Made by a program: the position numbers and the translations under genes. 24,460 nt of DNA from JBLIAZ01 sp047632015 (GTDB lineage: Bacteria; Bacteroidota; Bacteroidia; Flavobacteriales_C; GCA-002722245), in contig JBLIBC010000007.1 of the NCBI GenBank assembly GCA_047632015.1, positions 1 to 24,460 of the forward strand, in the 5' to 3' direction. Position 1 is the first letter of the stretch. Every line of letters starts with the position of its first letter. This document shows positions 7,432 to 15,009 of the stretch, piece by piece. The notes under the pieces are model-generated. The model was given only the letters and a program-made list of their open reading frames with translations. It was not told where the DNA came from and did no database searches.

Positions 7432-8411
7432 ACATCTACCCCATTAATTCTTTCGAAAATGTAATTAAAAAATAAGCTTCTGTCTTTTTCGTTCACTCCG
7501 CTAATAAGGGTGCTTTTTTTCATAACCGATTCGAAGACTGCCTTGATGTAGGAACAGTAGTCATCGTCAAATGTTGTAATGTAATTTAAAATAATATGAG
7601 GCATAAACGCTGCCTTTACGTCCCCCATTTCAGCGTAAATTGAATTATCTGCTGCAAGCACCTCGTTAAAAAACAATTTAAAATTTTGTGAATCCTGAAT
7701 GCTTCTTTTGCCCATTGTCGATTTATGTTCCATTTCTGACTCAACAAATAAATGCTCCAACAATCTTGTTACTTGCTTTAACAAGGAGTTAGCTTCGTCT
7801 CCCGTCATAAACCCAACTGTTTTATAGTATGCGATTTGTGAAGTTAAGCCATGGATTGTTTCATAATTCCAAATTTCAACAGAATTTATTTGAGAATAAA
7901 CCTCTTGAATTTCCTTACAAATGTTAAGCTGCTCTGGTTCTGGTTCGTAATCAGCAAATTTAATACCCACAAAATCCCTTCTGCTTAACATGGTTTTAAG
8001 CCAATAAAACAATTTGAACTTTGTTAATTCGGGGATTTGAAAACAATGAAACATCGGAATGTCCTTAGCCGAGTAATATACCGTACCTCCCGCATCTTTA
8101 ATCATCAATAAATTTTGTAAAACACTTTGTAAGTAGGCCGTAAAATCAAAATCCAATCCCATAAATGGAAAGTGAAACGGAACTACTTTTGTTTTACTGG
8201 CTACAGAAATGTGGTTATCAATAGACAAATTAAAAGCCTGAGAAAGGGTGATAATTTCGTCCAAATTCAAAAGCTTTTCGTTTCGAATTCTCCGGTACGC
8301 AGCATCTTGACTTAAATGTAACACCTCACTAATTGTGTCAACCAATTTTGTTTTGGTCCTGGCTTTAATTTGTGCAAATAATTCTTTCTGAACTGTTTCC
8401 GCTGGCATCAT
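7428..8411 (-). CDS. Helix-turn-helix regulator with large C-terminal domain (BetR-like)
   Basis: A 327-aa protein. Residues about 10-70 look like a lambda-repressor/BetR-like HTH: LSQDAAYRRIRNEKLLNLDE is a strong recognition-helix region, followed by IITLSQAFNLSID. The C-terminal roughly 250 residues are helical with many aromatics and contain no recognised catalytic motif. Such HTH plus long helical domain proteins are common in Bacteroidota and generally uncharacterised; a ligand- or partner-sensing role is inference. The start could be either of two adjacent ATGs (8411 or 8408). It has its own candidate -7 box 35 bp upstream and lies between murF-alr and gcvH on the same strand. Confidence 0.75.
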   Translation of the reverse strand: MMPAETVQKELFAQIKARTKTKLVDTISEVLHLSQDAAYRRIRNEKLLNLDEIITLSQAFNLSIDNHISVASKTKVVPFHFPFMGLDFDFTAYLQSVLQNLLMIKDAGGTVYYSAKDIPMFHCFQIPELTKFKLFYWLKTMLSRRDFVGIKFADYEPEPEQLNICKEIQEVYSQINSVEIWNYETIHGLTSQIAYYKTVGFMTGDEANSLLKQVTRLLEHLFVESEMEHKSTMGKRSIQDSQNFKLFFNEVLAADNSIYAEMGDVKAAFMPHIILNYITTFDDDYCSYIKAVFESVMKKSTLISGVNEKDRSLFFNYIFERINGVDV

Positions 8412-8446
8412 AAATTAATAGGAATTGGTGTTGATAATAATCGTTT

Positions 8447-8454
8447 CAAATGTA
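8447..8454 (-). promoter_or_regulatory. Perfect TAnnTTTG -7 box upstream of the HTH regulator
   Basis: The minus strand reads TACATTTG here, 35 nt before the ATG. No TTG element is found at the expected -33 distance, so the call rests on the -7 box and its position only. Confidence 0.35.
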
Positions 8455-8495
8455 TCATTTTTAACGGTCATATAAGTACAGTAAAAGCAAGTTTA

Positions 8496-10967
8496 TTATT
8501 CTTGAAAGTAGACCCTCTTTACTCGGGGAGAAATTCCTGTAAGCGCCTCATAAGGAATAGTATCCATGTTTTTTGCAAAGAGAATAATCTGAAGACCCTC
8601 ACCAAATATGATTACTTCATCTCCCTCTTTTGCATCCAATCCAGTTACATCAATCATACACATATCCATACAAACGTTTCCAACAATCGAAGCTTTTTCA
8701 CCTTTAATGAGTACATGACCTTTTGAGTTTCCTAATGACCTTCGCATTCCGTCAGCATATCCAATTGGAATAGTAGCAATTTGTGCGTCTGTTTTCAAAA
8801 CAGCTGCTCTTGAATAACCCACAGCTTCACCAGAAGGCAGGTCTTTTATTTGTGAAATAGTCGTCTTCAAAGCACTTACCTCCTGTAAATGTTTGGTGTG
8901 TTCAGTCAACGAAGAAATACCATATAACCCCAAACCTAGCCTTACCATGTCGAACTGTGCGTTCGGCAAAGTCAATATTCCCGCAGAATTAAGAATGTGA
9001 AAAAATGGATCCTGCTGAAAAATACCTTTGAATTTTTTCGTCACTTCTGTAAAACTTAAAATTTGGTTTTCAGTATGCTCCAACATTCCCACATCATCGG
9101 CAGTTGCCAAATGAGAAAAAACGCTTTGTACAGAAACACCTTTATATAATTTTAAATCTTCGATTAGTTTGGGCACTTCCTCCCGCGAAAATCCTAACCT
9201 GTGCATCCCTGTATCTATTTTCAAATGAATTGGATAAGCTTGATCCAAAAGCTGTTTTTCCAATAATGCCGTGAATTTTATCAGTGTGCTGAAATTATAT
9301 ATTTCAGGTTCCAACTTATGCTTTATCATTTTTTCATAAGCATCAACCTCCGGATTCATCACCATAATTGGCACAGTAATTCCTGCTTTTCTTAATGCTA
9401 CACCTTCGTCGGCATAGGCCACCCCCAAGTAATCAATTTTATTAAACTGAAGCAAGTTGGCCACCTCAAAAGCACCTGCACCATAGGAATATGCTTTTAC
9501 CATTGCCATTAACTTTACTTCCGAGTTTAATTTAGATTTAAAATAATTCAAGTTGTGCTGAACAGCACTCAAATTTACCTCTAATACCGTGTTGTGAAAT
9601 TGCTTTTGAAGTTGCTCACTGATTTTTTCAAAACAAAACGGTCGTGCTCCCTTCAACAAAATAGTCTCTTCTGAAAAGGAATTGAGCTCATGATCTCTTA
9701 AAAAAACACTGGTGCTATCATAAAATTCTTTTGGCACTGTAAAGCAAGATGCGGAACTGCTAATGATGCTTCCTATACCGATCAACCTATTTATCCCTTT
9801 ACTAACTAACAATTTATTTATTTTCTTGTAAAGCTGTTTAGGGTCTTCTCCTGTTTCAAGAATATCAGACAAGATTAACGTCTTGTTTTGATGCCGTTGT
9901 TGGTGTTCAACAAAGTCCAAAGCAATTTCCAAACTTACCAGATCAGAATTATAATAATCGTTGACTAAGGAGCAATTGTTAATACCTTCCTTAAGTTCTA
10001 AGCGCATTGCCACAGGTGACAACCTCAGCAATCCCGCAGATATGAATTCTTGCGTATAACCTAGGCACAGCAAAAGCGCCCAACAATGGATTGCATTCTC
10101 CACACTTGCTGCGTCACTAAATGGAATTTGAACCGTATTTAAATCACCCTTATAAATGCCGTCAATTAACGCGCTTCTTTCCCTTATTTCCACATGCTTT
10201 ACGCTTAGGTCAGCACTAACTTCTTTTGACCAAGAAAACAACTTAACGTCGTTGTCTAATAAACCAGCCTGCCTGTTTACTTCAATATCGTCTTTACAAT
10301 AAACTACCTGATCACAATGTTTAAATAGCAAAAACTTCTCTTCTGCTTTTTGACTTTTACTATTAAAATTTTCGTCGTGTGCTGTCCCGATGTTTGTAAT
10401 TAACCCAACATCAGGAGAAATCAAATTTTCTAGCACGCTCATTTCTCCTGGCTGCGAAATTCCTGCCTCAAAAAGACCCAATTGATGACGAGTATTACAT
10501 TGCCAAATACTCAATGGAACACCTACTTTAGAATTATAACTTTTTGGACTTTTTACAAGTTGTAGCTTCTCTTTTATTATTTGACCAAGCCATTCCTTGA
10601 CAATTGTTTTACCATTGCTTCCGGTAATTGCTATAACAGGAAGCTGAAATTGATCCCGGTGATGTTTACTTATACTTTGCAATGCTAAAAGCGTGTCATT
10701 CACTAAAATCACATTTGCATCAACAAGCTGTTCTAAGTTTATTTTATGAGCAACAACAAAGCAACGAGCCCCTTTTTTATAGGCCTCTAATACATGTTTA
10801 TGTCCGTCGTGACTTGTTCCTTCTAGCGCGAAAAAGCACGCTTGATCACCGTTAACTACTTTTCGACTGTCTATTAACAAATAGCGAATTTCCAACAAAT
10901 TATCCACTTGTTGCAGCCACTCTCCTCTAACCAGCGATCTTAATTTGTCAACAGAATACTTTGCCAT
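8496..10967 (-). CDS. Bifunctional MurF ligase / alanine racemase
   Basis: An 823-aa fusion of two cell-wall enzymes. Residues 1 to about 450 form MurF (UDP-MurNAc-tripeptide:D-Ala-D-Ala ligase), with the ATP-binding loop AITGSNGKT (about 113-121), then NIGTAHDENF and NDYYNSDLVSLE. Residues from about 460 form a fold-III PLP alanine racemase: the PLP lysine is Lys491 in MVKAYSYG, IDTGMHRLGF follows, the catalytic Tyr718 lies in VGYSRAA, and GNVCMDMCMIDVT closes the core. The fusion makes D-Ala and consumes the D-Ala dipeptide in peptidoglycan precursor synthesis, and is typical of Bacteroidota. I use the ATG at 10967 rather than the TTG nine bases upstream because MAKYSVDKL is a natural start. 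Confidence 0.95.
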   Translation of the reverse strand: MAKYSVDKLRSLVRGEWLQQVDNLLEIRYLLIDSRKVVNGDQACFFALEGTSHDGHKHVLEAYKKGARCFVVAHKINLEQLVDANVILVNDTLLALQSISKHHRDQFQLPVIAITGSNGKTIVKEWLGQIIKEKLQLVKSPKSYNSKVGVPLSIWQCNTRHQLGLFEAGISQPGEMSVLENLISPDVGLITNIGTAHDENFNSKSQKAEEKFLLFKHCDQVVYCKDDIEVNRQAGLLDNDVKLFSWSKEVSADLSVKHVEIRERSALIDGIYKGDLNTVQIPFSDAASVENAIHCWALLLCLGYTQEFISAGLLRLSPVAMRLELKEGINNCSLVNDYYNSDLVSLEIALDFVEHQQRHQNKTLILSDILETGEDPKQLYKKINKLLVSKGINRLIGIGSIISSSASCFTVPKEFYDSTSVFLRDHELNSFSEETILLKGARPFCFEKISEQLQKQFHNTVLEVNLSAVQHNLNYFKSKLNSEVKLMAMVKAYSYGAGAFEVANLLQFNKIDYLGVAYADEGVALRKAGITVPIMVMNPEVDAYEKMIKHKLEPEIYNFSTLIKFTALLEKQLLDQAYPIHLKIDTGMHRLGFSREEVPKLIEDLKLYKGVSVQSVFSHLATADDVGMLEHTENQILSFTEVTKKFKGIFQQDPFFHILNSAGILTLPNAQFDMVRLGLGLYGISSLTEHTKHLQEVSALKTTISQIKDLPSGEAVGYSRAAVLKTDAQIATIPIGYADGMRRSLGNSKGHVLIKGEKASIVGNVCMDMCMIDVTGLDAKEGDEVIIFGEGLQIILFAKNMDTIPYEALTGISPRVKRVYFQE

Positions 10968-10973
10968 CTCAAG

Positions 10974-10981
10974 CAAATATA
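10974..10981 (-). promoter_or_regulatory. Perfect TAnnTTTG box directly before murF-alr
   Basis: The minus strand reads TATATTTG, ending only 6 nt before the ATG at 10967. If this is the -7 element, transcription would start at or next to the start codon and give a leaderless mRNA. No TTG is seen at the -33 distance. Confidence 0.3.
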
Positions 10982-11032
10982 ATCAAACAACGGGTTAAAA
11001 ATGTTATCTTCGAAGTGCATAAAAACACTTAT

Positions 11033-11464
11033 ATGAAATTGTCCATTGGAGGAGATCACGCAGGATTTCAATTGAAATTAAAATTCGTCGAAAAGTTAAA
11101 ATATTTGGGGCATGAGGTTGACGATTTTGGCCCCTACAGTGAAGACAGTTGTGATTATCCAGATTTCGCGCATCAAGTAGCTGGTGGTGTTCAAAACAAA
11201 ACACATGACTTAGGGATTGTCATTTGCGGCAGTGGAAATGGTGTGAACATGGTAGCTAATAAGTACCAAGATGTTCGAAGCGCTTTATGTTGGGACACAG
11301 AATTAGCGTTCATGGCCAAGGCTCACAACAACGCAAATGTTCTTGCTATTCCTGCGCGATATATCTCTGAAGAAAAAGCGTTTGAAATACTAAATGAATT
11401 CTTAAACACGCCGTTTGAAGGTGGGCGTCACGAAAAAAGAGTCAACAAAATTTCTTGTGGTTAA
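11033..11464 (+). CDS. rpiB: Ribose-5-phosphate isomerase B
   Basis: A 143-aa RpiB/LacA-family sugar phosphate isomerase interconverting ribose-5-P and ribulose-5-P in the pentose phosphate pathway. Key features are GGDHAG (6-11), the catalytic Cys65 in VICGSGNGVNMVANKY, AHNNANVLAIPARY (97-110) and the phosphate-binding GGRHEKRVNKI (130-140). The length matches RpiB. The ATG at 11033 is chosen because it begins exactly at the family N-terminus; a longer in-frame ORF from 10961 would overlap the divergent murF-alr start. The next gene overlaps its 3' end by 8 bp. Confidence 0.95.
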   Translation: MKLSIGGDHAGFQLKLKFVEKLKYLGHEVDDFGPYSEDSCDYPDFAHQVAGGVQNKTHDLGIVICGSGNGVNMVANKYQDVRSALCWDTELAFMAKAHNNANVLAIPARYISEEKAFEILNEFLNTPFEGGRHEKRVNKISCG

Positions 11465-12956
11465 AGCAAAACGCCTTCGTTTCATTGTTTTTTTCCTGTG
11501 TCTTCTTGCTACAAAAAACACTTTTGCCCAGCAAGACCCTTCTAAGGTTTTAGCTCAAAGCATCGAGAAATCGGCTTTAAAAGAACACGTCAAAATTCTT
11601 TCTTCAAATGAAATGGAAGGTCGTGAAAACGGCAAAAAAGGTCAAAAAAAAGCGGCTGCATACATCATGCAACAGTTTAGCAAAGCTGGTATTGCTCCCA
11701 TAATGGGAAGCTACTTTCAAGACGTTCCTTTTGTTGAAGTTGTTCCTGAAAAAGTTAAAATAAGCATTGGTGGAAAAGATATTGTTTTTATCAAGGATTT
11801 TGAACACTACAAAGACTTTGATAATGCAATAATTGAGCAAGCTTCATGTGTTTTTGTGTCTCATGGTAGCAAAAAAGAAATGTCAAATGCTGACAAAAAA
11901 TTTAACATAAAAGACAAAGTAGTCTTCATGGTTGGAGGCTCTCAAGTTGAAGGACTCCCCTCAATCGCAAAAAGAACAAAATACGCGCACAAATTTGGTG
12001 CTAAAGCCCTCATAGTTGTTAATGATCCAGGTGAATACTATAGTGATCCTGAATACCTGCTGGAGCGTGAACAAAACCTTGTGGGTACATTTACTAATCC
12101 AATCCCTCTGTTTTTTATCGCACACGATTTTGCTGATAGTTTATTTAAAAAACATGATTTCAAGCTAAAAAAATGGCTCAAGAAAAAAAACAAGAATAAA
12201 AAGAGTCAGGCTTTAAACTTCAAAATTGACATTAAAGTAAACATGATAGACGCTAGTCAAAAAGGTGAAAACGTAATGGCTTTTATTCCTGGCAATGAAA
12301 AAAAGAGTGAAATTGTAATTCTCCTCGCACACTATGACCATTTAGGCACCCAAAACAATGTAGTGTTTAATGGCGCTGATGACAATGCTACAGGCACAGC
12401 AGCCCTTATTGAAATTGCAAAAACTTTACAATTAGCCAAGTCAAAAGGGAGTGGGTTCAAAAGAAGTGTACTCATTATTTTAACAACTGGTGAAGAAAAA
12501 GGTTTATTAGGATCAAAATACTATGTCAACAACCCTCTGTTTTCAATAAAGCAAACTTTTGCCGTTTTAAATGTGGACATGATAGGTCGTTCAGATAAAA
12601 AACACAAAAATAATCCTAACTATGTTTATCTCATTGGTTCCAATTTTATAAGCCCTGTTTTACAAGAAATTTGTGAAGCTCAAAACAACAAACACACTAA
12701 ACTAACCTTAGACTATACGTACAACTCAAAGAATCATCCTACTCGATTTTATTATAGAAGCGACCATTACCCCTTTGCAAAACGGGGCGTTCCAAGTGTT
12801 TTCTACTTTTCAGGCATACACAAAGACTACCATGAAGGTACAGACACTTTTGAAAAAATAAATTTTAGCAAAGTCCACTTAATTACACAGTTTGTGTTTC
12901 TTACGGCATGGGATTTGTTAAACACTGAGCGGTTGTTGACACCAAAGAAACTTTAA
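11457..12956 (+). CDS. Secreted M28-family zinc metallopeptidase
   Basis: A 499-aa exported aminopeptidase-like protein, counted from a GTG at 11457. That start gives a textbook signal peptide (basic KAKRLR, then FIVFFLCLLA, ending NTFAQ); a TTG at 11415 is the alternative. A PA-like insert (about 100-230) precedes the catalytic domain. M28 motifs follow: LLAHYDHLG (first metal His about 292), NGADDNATGTAAL (bridging Asp about 308), LTTGEEKGLLGS (catalytic Glu pair about 346-347), NVDMIGRSD (Asp about 374) and YHEGTDTFEKI (His about 459). It probably trims peptides in the periplasm or outside the cell. It overlaps rpiB by 8 bp and is likely co-transcribed. Confidence 0.9.
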   Translation: MVKAKRLRFIVFFLCLLATKNTFAQQDPSKVLAQSIEKSALKEHVKILSSNEMEGRENGKKGQKKAAAYIMQQFSKAGIAPIMGSYFQDVPFVEVVPEKVKISIGGKDIVFIKDFEHYKDFDNAIIEQASCVFVSHGSKKEMSNADKKFNIKDKVVFMVGGSQVEGLPSIAKRTKYAHKFGAKALIVVNDPGEYYSDPEYLLEREQNLVGTFTNPIPLFFIAHDFADSLFKKHDFKLKKWLKKKNKNKKSQALNFKIDIKVNMIDASQKGENVMAFIPGNEKKSEIVILLAHYDHLGTQNNVVFNGADDNATGTAALIEIAKTLQLAKSKGSGFKRSVLIILTTGEEKGLLGSKYYVNNPLFSIKQTFAVLNVDMIGRSDKKHKNNPNYVYLIGSNFISPVLQEICEAQNNKHTKLTLDYTYNSKNHPTRFYYRSDHYPFAKRGVPSVFYFSGIHKDYHEGTDTFEKINFSKVHLITQFVFLTAWDLLNTERLLTPKKL

Positions 12957-12971
12957 TTGTTTGCAAATGTG

Positions 12972-12995
12972 TTCATAAATCATAACCTTTATGAA
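12972..12995. repeat. 8-bp perfect hairpin between the M28 and MORN genes
   Basis: TTCATAAA (12972-12979) and TTTATGAA (12988-12995) flank an 8-nt loop, 15 bp after the M28 stop. There is no T-tract after it, so it is not a canonical terminator; it could be an operator or an mRNA 3' stabiliser. Confidence 0.4.
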
Positions 12996-13046
12996 TAGTT
13001 CGCGTATACTGTACCAAACGCGTCTTCAATGTTAAATTTTACCCAA

Positions 13047-13907
13047 ATGAAAAACTGGTCATCTTTTATTATCATCTTTTGTCTTAGTGCTTTTACAGCT
13101 TTAGGGCAGTCGGGACCAAACGTCGTTGATGCTGCCAATTTAAAACAAGGTCAGTGGAAGTTAACTGGACAAGATAAAAACTTGACAAATTACCAACCAA
13201 ACCAAGTGGTAGAAGAAGGTTTTTACAAAGACGGTAGAAAGGAAGGAAAATGGACAAAATATTACAATAATGGACGCGTTGAACACGTATTGACATTTAA
13301 AGGCAACAAACTAGATGGGTTGGCCTTGTTTTATTACAAAAACGGTACAAAGAAGGAGGAAGGGATTTGGAAAAAAAACAGGTGGGTCGGTGATTACAAA
13401 TACTTTTACAAAAACGGTAACCTGCGAAACGAGTGGAAATACAACGAAACAGGAAAAAGAACAGGTGTTCAAAAATACTACCATGAAAATGGTAAGTTAA
13501 AACTGGAAGGCGCTTGGGAAAATGGAAAAGAAAGTGGACCGCTTATCGAGTTTTACGAAGATGGGTCTGTTAAGTCTGAACGTTTTTTTGCTGGTGGGAA
13601 AATTGACATTAACAAAACTAAAAAATATAAAAAAGCTGAAAAACCAGTTGGGGGAGCTGCAATCTCCACTCCTTCTGATTCAACCAAAAAAATCGTTAAA
13701 AAACAACCTACCAAAGAAGACAAAAAACCATTTGACGGTAACGGCTTTAATGAGTTTTTTAACAAGGAAGGTTTGCTTATCCGGAAAGGGGTTTTCAAAA
13801 ACGGATACCTTAACAACGGAGAGGTTTACAAATACCTTTCAACAGGAAAATTAATTAAAACTTACTACTATAAAGGTGGTAAAGTAGTAAGGGTAAAAAA
13901 CCACTAA
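13047..13907 (+). CDS. Secreted MORN-repeat (YwqK-like) protein
   Basis: A 286-aa protein with a signal peptide (MKNWSSFIIIFCLSAFTALGQ) and tandem MORN-type repeats of the YwqK kind: EGFYKDGRKEGKWTKYYNNG, FKGNKLDGLALFYYKNG, then similar units at GDYKYFYKNGNL, GVQKYYHENGKL and GPLIEFYEDGSV. A Lys/Pro/Ser-rich linker (about 190-225) separates a final repeat-like unit. Such proteins are abundant in Bacteroidota, often labelled toxin-antitoxin antitoxin YwqK without good evidence; a surface or periplasmic binding role is more likely. The ATG at 13047 fits the signal peptide better than the one at 13029. The C-terminal end overlaps the convergent GT9 gene by 4 bp. Confidence 0.85.
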   Translation: MKNWSSFIIIFCLSAFTALGQSGPNVVDAANLKQGQWKLTGQDKNLTNYQPNQVVEEGFYKDGRKEGKWTKYYNNGRVEHVLTFKGNKLDGLALFYYKNGTKKEEGIWKKNRWVGDYKYFYKNGNLRNEWKYNETGKRTGVQKYYHENGKLKLEGAWENGKESGPLIEFYEDGSVKSERFFAGGKIDINKTKKYKKAEKPVGGAAISTPSDSTKKIVKKQPTKEDKKPFDGNGFNEFFNKEGLLIRKGVFKNGYLNNGEVYKYLSTGKLIKTYYYKGGKVVRVKNH

Positions 13908-14905
13908 TTAATATTCTGTTGTATCCACTTTTGTATCTGATTTACGTCTAGCTCCTCCGTGCACTTAAAATGTTTTTTCGGGCAATCATTATAACCTATT
14001 TTTGAACAAGGCCTACAAGAAAGGTTTTTCACTTCCGAAATTAAAAAAGGAACATCATTATCTCCGTAATAAGGAGTCATTCCAAACTCAGGAACAGTAT
14101 TACCCCACAAACTAACCGTTGGGGTTTTATATGCAGCTGCAACATGCATCATTCCAGTGTCTGGAGTAATCACAAGTTCTGCGTTCTTAATCAGTAAAGC
14201 AGACATGTCCAAGTTCGTTTTTCCACAATAATTATAAATAGACACAGTAGAGCGCTCTTCTATTTTCTCAGCAATTGTATAATCTTTTTCTCCCCCAATT
14301 AACACTATAGGTTTATCAATGGCCTTCAAAATTTCACGGTATTTTTTAACCGTTGGCACTTTGGTGTTGTGTGCCGCTCCAATCACTACCACAGCATATT
14401 TGGTGGGTAATATTTTCGACAGCTCTAAAAATTTACCAGCTGATGCTGGATCTGTAAAATAATCTAAACCTTCGCCATCATTGCCTACGTTCAAACTTTT
14501 AACAGCTCCCAAGTACCTGTCTACAATATGGTCTTTAGGCATCCTGTTTATTTTCAGTGCCGTTAATAAAAACTTGTTTACGTTCAGCTTATCAAAGGAA
14601 AAAGACTTAGATTTTAGTTGTTTTTTTAGTCGTAATGTCCTTATGTTTTTATGTAAGTCTACTACGTAATCAAAGTTTTCACCTATCAGCTGCGGCAAGA
14701 CCTCATCTAGTTCCTTATTGAAATGCCATAGCTTATCCACGTACGGATTGTGTTCTAACAAGGAACAAAATGATGATTTAGTTAAATAATGCAACTCCAC
14801 ATTTTTTAAAGCCTTTTTAAGGTTCCTTAAAACAGGGGTAGTTAGAACGATGTCCCCAATGGAGCTGAATCGTAAAACCAATATTTTGACTTGATGTTTT
14901 GACAT
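13904..14905 (-). CDS. Glycosyltransferase family 9 (heptosyltransferase-like)
   Basis: A 333-aa cytoplasmic GT-B enzyme. The N-terminus KILVLRFSSIGDIVLTTPVL is the classic GT9 acceptor-side motif. The C-terminal half has IVLIGGEKD and TPDTGMMHVAAAYKTPTVSLWG, the nucleotide-sugar binding region. The Cys-rich tail (CRPCSKIGYNDCPKKHFKC) is common in GT9 proteins. These enzymes add heptose or another sugar to the LPS core or lipooligosaccharide; the actual sugar cannot be told. The ATG at 14905 is preferred over one 25 codons upstream (14980), which would put an unusual basic extension before the conserved start. It is divergent from uvrC. Confidence 0.9.
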   Translation of the reverse strand: MSKHQVKILVLRFSSIGDIVLTTPVLRNLKKALKNVELHYLTKSSFCSLLEHNPYVDKLWHFNKELDEVLPQLIGENFDYVVDLHKNIRTLRLKKQLKSKSFSFDKLNVNKFLLTALKINRMPKDHIVDRYLGAVKSLNVGNDGEGLDYFTDPASAGKFLELSKILPTKYAVVVIGAAHNTKVPTVKKYREILKAIDKPIVLIGGEKDYTIAEKIEERSTVSIYNYCGKTNLDMSALLIKNAELVITPDTGMMHVAAAYKTPTVSLWGNTVPEFGMTPYYGDNDVPFLISEVKNLSCRPCSKIGYNDCPKKHFKCTEELDVNQIQKWIQQNIN

Positions 14906-14950
14906 GTTTATTAGATACAAAGATGATAAATCACACTGAATTCTTCGTTT

Positions 14951-14997
14951 AAACCTGTCTTTAATATCTTTAAGGTTCAAAACACACGAACAGGTTT
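14951..14997. repeat. 8-bp inverted repeat in the GT9/uvrC divergent promoter region
   Basis: AAACCTGT (14951-14958) and ACAGGTTT (14990-14997) are perfect inverted copies 31 nt apart, centred between the two divergent genes. This could be a shared operator, but at this length chance is not excluded. Confidence 0.35.
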
Positions 14998-15009
14998 CAA
15001 TACCAAATA

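Noticed and set aside
13522..13854. 110-codon frame overlapping the MORN-repeat gene
   Set aside because: The repeats, signal peptide and stop position all support the other frame (13047-13907).
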